14,818 bases of DNA from an uncultured Oscillospiraceae bacterium. Lineage in GTDB: Bacteria; Bacillota; Clostridia; Oscillospirales; Acutalibacteraceae. Shown in pieces: positions 1 to 5,284 of the stretch. The number at the start of each line of letters is the position of its first letter. Position 1 is the stretch's first letter. The translations under genes were made by a program, and so were the position numbers. Under the pieces are notes generated by a model that worked only from the letters and a program-made list of their open reading frames with translations, ran no database searches and was not told the DNA's origin. Where the stretch lies: NCBI GenBank assembly GCA_902478605.1, contig CABSLQ010000066.1, positions 1 through 14,818 of the forward strand, read 5' to 3'.

Positions 1-126
1 ATTGTGGACGGTAAGCTGACCGTGGACACGGCCACCGAGGTGGAGGAGGACAATACCAAGCCGGTGACGTCCGGCGCGGTGTATGTACAGCTCGGCAACG
101 TCGAGGCGTTGCTGGCCAATATTTAA
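1..126 (+). CDS. Tail fibre / receptor-binding protein, C-terminal end only (partial)
   Basis: The window opens inside this gene; 41 residues remain before the TAA stop. The tail reads NTKPVTSGAVYVQLGNVEAL and ends LLANI. Endings of the type 'NTKPVTSGAVY...LGN(I/V)EALL' are common at the C-termini of Firmicutes phage tail-fibre and baseplate-associated proteins, which is the basis of the call. It is followed after 13 bases by another fibre-like gene whose ribosome site starts in the stop codon region (ATTTAAGGAGG). Catalytic or binding domains lie outside the window, so the exact role (fibre, baseplate upper protein or structural linker) cannot be fixed. Confidence 0.6.
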   Translation: MVDGKLTVDTATEVEEDNTKPVTSGAVYVQLGNVEALLANI

Positions 127-131
127 GGAGG
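121..131 (+). repeat. Junction repeat ATTTAAGGAGG, copy 1
   Basis: Eleven identical bases, ATTTAAGGAGG, cover the last codon, stop and Shine-Dalgarno between the partial fibre gene and the next one. The same string occurs at 791-801 between the next two genes. It is both functional (stop plus ribosome site) and a likely relic of duplication or exchange of fibre modules. Confidence 0.6.
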
Positions 132-139
132 ACGACAAG

Positions 140-796
140 ATGAGCATTGCAACCGAAGTAACCCGTATACAGGGGCTGCGCGACGACCTGCGCACCAAGC
201 TGGTGGGCATGGGGCTGGCGGAAAGCTCCGGCAAGCTGGAGGACTGCGTCGCGGCGGTGGAGGGCATCGCGGACAACGGCGCCGTGCAGGGCAACATTGC
301 GGCCGTGGCGCAGCAGTACGCCGTGCCGGCCGGCTACCACAACGGCCAGGGCAAGGTGCAGATTGCGGCCGCGGAGCAGGCGAAAATCATCCAGGAAAAC
401 ATCAAATCGGGCGTGACCATCCTGGGCGTCACGGGCAGCTACGCGGGCGAGGGCGTCAGCCTGCAGGAAAAGAGCGTCACGCCGACCAAGCAGGAGCAGA
501 CGGTGACGGCGGACGAGGGCTATGACGGCCTGTCGGCGGTCAAGGTGGGCGCCATCCCGGCCAACTATGCGGACGTATCCGGCGTGACGGCAGCGGCGGC
601 CGACGTGCTGGCCAACAAGGTGTTTGTGGGCGCAAACGGCACGGAAACCGCGGGCACCATGGTCAACAACGGCGCGGTGGCCGGCACCATCGACGGCATG
701 AACGGCACGAGCTACACGGTTCCGGCTGGGTATCACAGCGGCACCGGCACGGTCACGCTGACCGACAGCATAGAGCAGGCTCTGGCCGCCATTTAA
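140..796 (+). CDS. Tail-fibre-like protein with internal Ig-like/beta repeats
   Basis: 218 residues, starting at the ATG preceded by AAGGAGGA; an in-frame ATG at 83 is rejected because it lies inside the upstream gene and lacks a good ribosome site. Residues 1-45 form a short helical N-module (MSIATEVTRIQGLRDDLRTK onward) that resembles the starts of the next two genes. Residues 46-75 and 177-207 are two copies of a repeat with the signature NGAV-x-G-(11-12)-VPAGYH-x-G-x-G. Between them is a SVTPTK...VTADEGYDGLSAVKVG...IPANYADVSG stretch, a repeat type frequent in Firmicutes phage fibres. No enzyme motif is seen. The protein is probably an elongated beta-rich fibre or adhesin part at the tail tip; whether it binds a host receptor is inference. 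Its last residues (LAAI) resemble those of the preceding gene (LANI). Confidence 0.7.
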   Translation: MSIATEVTRIQGLRDDLRTKLVGMGLAESSGKLEDCVAAVEGIADNGAVQGNIAAVAQQYAVPAGYHNGQGKVQIAAAEQAKIIQENIKSGVTILGVTGSYAGEGVSLQEKSVTPTKQEQTVTADEGYDGLSAVKVGAIPANYADVSGVTAAAADVLANKVFVGANGTETAGTMVNNGAVAGTIDGMNGTSYTVPAGYHSGTGTVTLTDSIEQALAAI

Positions 797-801
797 GGAG
801 G
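791..801 (+). repeat. Junction repeat ATTTAAGGAGG, copy 2
   Basis: Second copy of the string at 121-131, again ending one fibre-like gene (…I-stop) and providing the ribosome site for the next. Flanking bases are also alike (GCC before it, AC or TG after), and the genes that follow both encode MS(I/V) plus a related helical N-module. Confidence 0.6.
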
Positions 802-808
802 TGCGCGC

Positions 809-1165
809 ATGAGCGTACAAAGTGAGGTGTCCCGCCTTAATGCGGCCAAATCCGACCTTGCAAGTGCCATAACGGCCAAGGGCGTAACGGTGCCGGGCAC
901 CACCAAGCTGGACGGCTATGCTGCGCTTGTGGAGCAGATCGAGGCAGGCGGCGTCAGCTCGGCAATCTCAAGAATTAACCTGGCAGAATCTTGGTTAACT
1001 CCAGATAACAACAATGCCGTTACCTTTTTTTCGGACGACGGTTCTATATATATGGTAGCTAATGGCTCTTTACTGATGCTTAGGGTTGATCAAACAAAGC
1101 TAAATTTCGCGACAAAAAATTATGTTGACCAAATGATAGGAGAGGTCGAGAATGGCTCTTACTGA
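809..1165 (+). CDS. Small tail-fibre-associated protein with mosaic C-terminus
   Basis: 118 residues; ATG preceded by AAGGAGGTG at a good distance. Residues 1-48 (MSVQSEVSRLNAAKSDLASA onward, ending ...LVEQIEAGG) form the same kind of helical N-module as the neighbouring genes. The remainder (about 50-118) is rich in Asn, Ser and beta-formers and contains FATKNYVDQMI, a motif like the 'ATKNYVD' linkers of many phage tail fibres. Base composition drops sharply inside the gene, from GC-rich in the first 150 bases to clearly AT-rich after about 960, so the C-terminal half was probably acquired by recombination. The stop overlaps the next gene by 14 bases. The specific function is unknown. Confidence 0.6.
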   Translation: MSVQSEVSRLNAAKSDLASAITAKGVTVPGTTKLDGYAALVEQIEAGGVSSAISRINLAESWLTPDNNNAVTFFSDDGSIYMVANGSLLMLRVDQTKLNFATKNYVDQMIGEVENGSY

Positions 1166-1634
1166 TAAACTCACGGCAATTGGAAATGCCATTCGAGCCA
1201 AGACAGGCGGTACAGACCTTATCCCGTTAGCGGATATGCCTGCCGCTATTGAGAGTATCCCAAGCGGCGGTTCTGTGGAGCTTTGCGAGTTGACTATCGG
1301 TGTACACTACGTTCAATCTTCCGAATTTATCGTTATAACGTATGACGACATGCCTTACTATGGCGGTACAATGAACGCGGAATACATTACCCTTTTTCAG
1401 AATTCTACGGTTATAACAAACGCTGTTAAAGGCACTGCTATACGACTTAAATACAACGGCGATATGGTTACCGTTACCCCAGAAGGACTTGAATTTGTGG
1501 GTACTCTGGACGGTTACAGCTTATATAAAATTTTAGATAATACAGCTTCATTTTGGGCTTCTGGCCGTGCCAACAGGGAATTAATCTCCGACACCGAAGC
1601 ACTCCATATTATAACGGGTGAGGAACCGACATGA
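1152..1634 (+). CDS. Hypothetical phage tail-region protein with LTAIGNAIRAKTG-type N-module
   Basis: 160 residues. The start at 1152 overlaps the preceding gene by 14 bases and has AGGAGAGG upstream. Residues 1-40 read LTDKLTAIGNAIRAKTGG...LADMPAAIESIPSGG, a small N-terminal module common in Firmicutes phage tail-fibre genes. Residues about 45-145 are mixed hydrophobic and polar with many aromatic residues, consistent with a beta-rich domain; no known catalytic motif is seen. The C-terminus ends SDTEALHIITGEEPT, a motif repeated at the end of the next gene (DTEALSIITGGEQV). The gene is much AT-richer than most of the window, a sign of separate origin. It overlaps the next start as ATGA. Confidence 0.6.
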   Translation: MALTDKLTAIGNAIRAKTGGTDLIPLADMPAAIESIPSGGSVELCELTIGVHYVQSSEFIVITYDDMPYYGGTMNAEYITLFQNSTVITNAVKGTAIRLKYNGDMVTVTPEGLEFVGTLDGYSLYKILDNTASFWASGRANRELISDTEALHIITGEEPT

Positions 1635-1867
1635 TTATAACAGAGTTTTACCGGGAACGGACGGACGGCGTAAAGCTGTACCGTACCTATTCAGACATGG
1701 GGTATCTTATCCGGCAGACGGAAACGGGCGTGGAGTATACGGAAGCTATCGACATAGAAAACGCGCCCTATACGTATGAAGAAACGGGAAGGCTCCCGGA
1801 GTATATGACGCAAAGCGTTATGGATACGGAAGCCCTCAGCATCATCACGGGAGGTGAGCAAGTATGA
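1631..1867 (+). CDS. Small hypothetical phage tail-region protein
   Basis: 78 residues; the start overlaps the upstream stop (ATGA), so translational coupling is likely. The sequence pattern R-x-DGV-x-LYRTYSD-x-G-x-xIRQ-x-ETG-x-EY-x-EAID and then ENAPYTYEET is one I recognise as recurrent in small hypothetical proteins next to tail-fibre genes of Clostridia phages, but no function is known to me. The C-terminal DTEALSIITGGEQV matches the end of the preceding protein, and the bases that encode ITGGE also supply the GGAGGTGAG ribosome site of the next gene. No signal peptide, membrane segment or enzyme motif is visible. Confidence 0.6.
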   Translation: MIITEFYRERTDGVKLYRTYSDMGYLIRQTETGVEYTEAIDIENAPYTYEETGRLPEYMTQSVMDTEALSIITGGEQV

Positions 1868-2262
1868 CAAGAGCAGAAGCCGTTGCTTTCCGAAAGCTCG
1901 TACTCGCTGGTTCAGCCGAAATGGATGATAAAGCGGTATCCACTGCCTCCGATGTGTTGCCCAGAATGTATTACACGGGGGAGCTTATCAAAGGCGGCAC
2001 CCGCATCAACTGGAACGGCGTTGTCAAAAAGGCCGCCTCGGATTTATGGGACACCGAAGATAATAATCCGGATAACGCGCCAACTCTGTGGGAGGACATC
2101 GCCTATAAAGAGGGGTACAGGATTATCCCGGAGGTTATCACATCGACAGCGGCATTTGCGATGGGCGAATACGGATGGTGGAAAGACGTGCTGTACAAAT
2201 CGCTTATGGACGCCAACGTCTGGACGCCAGACCAAAACCCAGACGTCTGGGACGAGGTATAA
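1864..2262 (+). CDS. Tail-associated protein with two carbohydrate-binding-module-like segments
   Basis: 132 residues; ATGA overlap with the gene before and GGAGGTGAG upstream. The N-terminal part (MTRAEAVAFRKLVLAGSAEM) is the usual start of small phage proteins that carry a chitin-binding-type (CBM5/12-like) module. The end, YKSLMDANVWTPDQNPDVWDEV, follows the pattern 'Y-x-S...N-x-WTPD...P-x-W-x-x-V' of such modules. A second, degenerate copy is visible about 45 residues earlier (INWNGVVKKAASDLWDTED, then NPDNAPTLWEDI). This suggests binding of surface glycans by the tail tip, by family analogy. It is the last gene before the packaging module and is followed by only about 30 bases. Confidence 0.6.
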   Translation: MTRAEAVAFRKLVLAGSAEMDDKAVSTASDVLPRMYYTGELIKGGTRINWNGVVKKAASDLWDTEDNNPDNAPTLWEDIAYKEGYRIIPEVITSTAAFAMGEYGWWKDVLYKSLMDANVWTPDQNPDVWDEV

Positions 2263-2293
2263 CGCAAACAGCAATTTAGCGAGGATGGTGAGC

Positions 2294-2638
2294 GTGGCAA
2301 AAGGAGTATATAACGAGTGGAGGACGCCGGAGCAGCTGACCGTCCTGAACGGATGGGCGCGGGACGGCCTGTCCAACGAACAGATAGCGCACAACATGGG
2401 GATTGCCGCGTCCACGCTGTACAAATGGGCAAAAGAATACCCGGAGATAGCGGAGGCCCTAAAAAAAGGCAAAGAGATCGTGGACTACGAGGTGGAAAAT
2501 GCTTTGCTGGCCAAGGCGCTTGGCGGTGATGTCACGGCGATGATTTTCTGGCTTAAAAACAGGCGGCCGGATAAATGGCGGGATAAGCCGGAACGGGTCG
2601 AAACAGGCGAAGGGGTGCGGATTGTTGACGACTATTGA
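2294..2638 (+). CDS. terS: Terminase small subunit (DNA-recognition subunit)
   Basis: 114 residues from GTG 2294; alternatives are ATG 2285 and GTG 2288. GTG 2294 is preferred because GAGG (2281-2284) lies nine bases upstream, whereas the same GAGG touches ATG 2285. The protein opens AKGVYNEWRTPEQL and has a helix-turn-helix-like segment at about residues 19-45 (WARDGLSNEQIAHNMGIAAS followed by TLYKWAKEYPEI). Then comes EALKKGKEIVDYEVENALLAKALGG, the typical oligomerisation region, and a basic-to-acidic tail (NRRPDKWRDKPERVETGEG). Small terminases bind the packaging site in concatemeric DNA and load the large subunit. Its end overlaps the start of the large-subunit gene. Family match by eye is strong. 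Confidence 0.85.
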   Translation: MAKGVYNEWRTPEQLTVLNGWARDGLSNEQIAHNMGIAASTLYKWAKEYPEIAEALKKGKEIVDYEVENALLAKALGGDVTAMIFWLKNRRPDKWRDKPERVETGEGVRIVDDY

Positions 2639-3863
2639 ACTGAGCCGCCTTCTGGCCCCTTCTTTCAAACCGGTTCATGCGGCCATCCGCAGCCAAACAC
2701 ACAACCAGTTTGTCCTCAAAGGCGGGCGCGGGTCCACGAAATCCTCCTTCGTATCGGTGGAAATGGTGCTGCAGCTTCTCCTTCACCCGGATATCCACGC
2801 CGTGGTGGTCCGCAAGGTGGCCAACACGATGCGCACCACTGTCTTTGCTCAGTATGTGTGGGCCATATCGGCGTTGGGGCTGGCCGATCGATTCAAGCTG
2901 ACCGTCTCGCCCATGGAAATCACCTATCGTTCTACGGGACAAAAGATCCTGTTCTTCGGCGCGGACGACCCCGGCAAAATCAAATCCATCAAGGTGCCGT
3001 TCGGCTATATCGGGCTGCTGCATTTTGAGGAACTCGATCAATTTGCAGGAGAAGGGGAAATCCGCAACATCGAGCAATCGGTGCTGCGCGGCGGCCCGGT
3101 TGCTCTGGAGTTCAAGAGCTTCAACCCGCCCCGCAGCGTGATGAACTGGGCAAACAAATACTGCTTATTGGATAAACCGGGACAGCTTATCCATCACAGC
3201 GACTACCGCAGCGTGCCGGCGGAATGGCTGGGACAGCGGTTCCTCGATGACGCCGCCTTTTTACAGGCGACCAACCCCGCGGCCTATGCCCACGAATACC
3301 TGGGGGAAGCCAACGGCACGGGCGGCATGGTGTTCGAGAACCTGGCCGGTGAGGCCATAGCCGACGAGCAGATTGCCGGGTTTGATCGGGTGCTGTGCGG
3401 TGTGGACTGGGGCTATTACCCCGACCCGTGGGCCTTTAACCGGGTGCACTACGACGCGGGAAGGCGCACGCTGTACATATACGGCGAACTCACCGCCCGA
3501 AAAAAGGGCAACCGGGAGACGGCGTCTATGCTGTCGGCTGCTGGTGTGACGCCGGAAGACCGCATCACGGCGGACAGCGCCGAACCGAAAAGCGTGGCAG
3601 ACTACAAAAATTTTGGTTTTTTCTGCCGCGGTGCGGAAAAGGGCCCCGGCAGCGTGGAGTATTCGATGAAATGGCTGCAGTCGCTTGTGCGCATTGTGAT
3701 TGACCCGGCCCGCTGCCCGGATACGTGGAAGGAATTCGCGGAGTACGAATACGAGCGCACCAAGGACGGCGAGCTGATGAGCGGATACCCGGACGAGAAC
3801 AACCACCACATTGACGCCGTCCGCTACGCCACGGAGCCCATATGGAAGCGGAGGGGGCAGTGA
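2622..3863 (+). CDS. terL: Terminase large subunit (packaging ATPase/nuclease, PBSX-like)
   Basis: 413 residues, starting at TTG 2622 (TTG 2625 also possible) after AAGGGG; it overlaps the small-subunit gene by 17 bases. Residues 34-41 are GGRGSTKS, the Walker A loop of the N-terminal ATPase. IGLLHFEELDQF at about 130-141 is Walker B with catalytic Glu. The C-terminal RNase-H-fold nuclease shows the three expected acids: D262 in GVDWGYYPDPWAF, D318 in ADSAEP and D398 in NHHIDAVRYA. Length and motif order fit the PBSX/Terminase_3 group. The enzyme docks on the portal, translocates DNA using ATP and cuts it. All key residues are present, so the gene looks functional. Its TGA overlaps the ATG of the portal gene. 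Confidence 0.95.
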   Translation: MLTTIELSRLLAPSFKPVHAAIRSQTHNQFVLKGGRGSTKSSFVSVEMVLQLLLHPDIHAVVVRKVANTMRTTVFAQYVWAISALGLADRFKLTVSPMEITYRSTGQKILFFGADDPGKIKSIKVPFGYIGLLHFEELDQFAGEGEIRNIEQSVLRGGPVALEFKSFNPPRSVMNWANKYCLLDKPGQLIHHSDYRSVPAEWLGQRFLDDAAFLQATNPAAYAHEYLGEANGTGGMVFENLAGEAIADEQIAGFDRVLCGVDWGYYPDPWAFNRVHYDAGRRTLYIYGELTARKKGNRETASMLSAAGVTPEDRITADSAEPKSVADYKNFGFFCRGAEKGPGSVEYSMKWLQSLVRIVIDPARCPDTWKEFAEYEYERTKDGELMSGYPDENNHHIDAVRYATEPIWKRRGQ

Positions 3864-5284
3864 TGGTCGGATACTGGATAAAGAAGGCGGCGAAAGCGAT
3901 GTTTCAGGGGAAGAACCTGCCGGAAAAGCCGGATTTGCAAATATCGGAAAAGATGGAAGCGGCCATTCGCGCCTGGCTGTTGGCGTTTTATCAGACACCG
4001 GTGTGGATTGAGAACGGCATGCGGCTGACCAATATGCCCATATCCATGACCGGGTATATGGCCACCCTGGCCTGCAGCGAAATCACATTGGAAACGGGAA
4101 GCTCTGCCAGGGCCGCGTGGATAAAGGATCAGCTTGAACGGTTTGTGTATCCCCTGCTCCATAACGCCGTACAGCTGGCGGGAGCCGGCGGGCGGGTCGT
4201 AGTCAAGCCCTTTCCGAGCGGGAAGAACATTCTGTGCGACGTGGTGCCGGCCGACCGGATTTTCCCCACGCGGATAAACGGCGCCGGCGTTACCGAAGCG
4301 GGCTTTTTCACCGATTTCGCCACGCTGTACGGGCGCCGGGTGGTGCGCATCGAATCCTTTGACCTGCAGCCGGACGGGCTTTACATACAAAACCGTGCCT
4401 ACTGGTATACGGCCGGGGACGTGCTCGGCGGCGAACTGGCATTGACGGAAGTGCCGGAATGGGCCGGACTGGAACCCGACGCCAAAGTGGCGGGGGTTGA
4501 CCGTCCCTTGTTCGCCGAGCTGAAGATGCCCTTTGCCAACACGGTGGACGAGACAAGCCGGCTGCCGGTCAGCCTGTATGCGCGGGCGCTCGACGGGATG
4601 GAGGAGCTGGACCGGATATACAACGAGCTTCTCCACGAGATGCACACCGGCAAGCGCAAGCGGATCGTGGACCGCGACGCCATCCTGCCGGAAAAGAGCG
4701 CGCTTGAAAAGACGACGCTTTGCCGCGGTCTGTCCAGGCGGGATCTGGTGACCGACCTGTACCTGACGCTGGACATGGGCGAGGCGGGCAAGCCGTTTGA
4801 CGATTACACCCCGCAGCTGCGCGTAGACGACTACCAGAAGGCGCTGGACATACAGTGCCGCCTGCTGGAGAACCAGACAGGCTTTTCGCCGGGGACGTTC
4901 CATTTCGATGTCAAAAGCGGCCGCATGACGGCGACGCAGGTCATCAGCGAGGACCAGACCACCTACAACACGATCAAGGCCATCCAGGAGCGCGGTATGC
5001 GGCAGGGATTGATGGACCTACTGTATATCTATGACGTGTATGCGACGCTGTACAAGCTGGCGCCGGCCGGAGCGGTGCAGCCATCCGTCTCCTTTGGGGA
5101 CAGCATATTCGAGGACACGGGAACCGAGTTTTCGAGGCGGAAGATGCTGGCGGACAGCGGATACCTGAAGCCGGAAAAGCTGGTGAGCTGGTATTTCGGG
5201 GTATCCGAGGAGGACGCGGCGGCCTATCTTCCGGCGGCAAGGAAATCCGACGACGAGTGGATGGGATTCGGCGGTGACGGCTGA
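3863..5284 (+). CDS. Portal protein (A118/SPP1 gp6-like)
   Basis: 473 residues from ATG 3863, which overlaps the terminase stop (TGATG) and has GGAGGGGG at 3850-3857; the in-frame ATG at 3842 lacks such a site. The portal is the dodecameric ring at one capsid vertex through which DNA enters and to which the connector and tail attach. The sequence matches the A118-type portal pattern: an N-terminal IRAWLLAFYQTPVWIENG region, then LACSEITLETG, GRVVVKPFPSGKNILCDVVP, a PVSLYARALDGMEELDRIYN helix near the middle, and TGFSPGTFHFD...SGRMTATQVISE in the crown/stem part. A basic patch, HTGKRKRIVDRDAI, sits in the centre. The position directly after terminase and before the minor capsid gene is canonical. 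Confidence 0.92.
   Translation: MVGYWIKKAAKAMFQGKNLPEKPDLQISEKMEAAIRAWLLAFYQTPVWIENGMRLTNMPISMTGYMATLACSEITLETGSSARAAWIKDQLERFVYPLLHNAVQLAGAGGRVVVKPFPSGKNILCDVVPADRIFPTRINGAGVTEAGFFTDFATLYGRRVVRIESFDLQPDGLYIQNRAYWYTAGDVLGGELALTEVPEWAGLEPDAKVAGVDRPLFAELKMPFANTVDETSRLPVSLYARALDGMEELDRIYNELLHEMHTGKRKRIVDRDAILPEKSALEKTTLCRGLSRRDLVTDLYLTLDMGEAGKPFDDYTPQLRVDDYQKALDIQCRLLENQTGFSPGTFHFDVKSGRMTATQVISEDQTTYNTIKAIQERGMRQGLMDLLYIYDVYATLYKLAPAGAVQPSVSFGDSIFEDTGTEFSRRKMLADSGYLKPEKLVSWYFGVSEEDAAAYLPAARKSDDEWMGFGGDG

Noticed and set aside
809..1634. Diversity-generating retroelement variable region in the fibre genes
   Set aside because: No template repeat, reverse transcriptase or adenine-biased repeat pair is visible in the window; the AT-richness is better explained by recombination.
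1883..2293. Long upstream extension of the small terminase reading frame
   Set aside because: It overlaps the CBM-like gene in another frame, has Arg/Pro/Ser-rich shadow composition, and lacks a ribosome site at its first ATG.
2724..2747. Thr in the terminase Walker A loop (GGRGSTKS) as an inactivating change
   Set aside because: This form is common in PBSX-type large terminases; the Lys and Ser needed for nucleotide binding are present.
3774..3780. CTGATGA, the hammerhead ribozyme core string
   Set aside because: It lies inside the well-conserved terminase coding sequence and there is no matching GAAA and stem arrangement around it.
3842..3862. Earlier ATG for the portal gene
   Set aside because: No proper ribosome site; ATG 3863 has GGAGGGGG at ideal spacing and the usual TGATG overlap with terminase.
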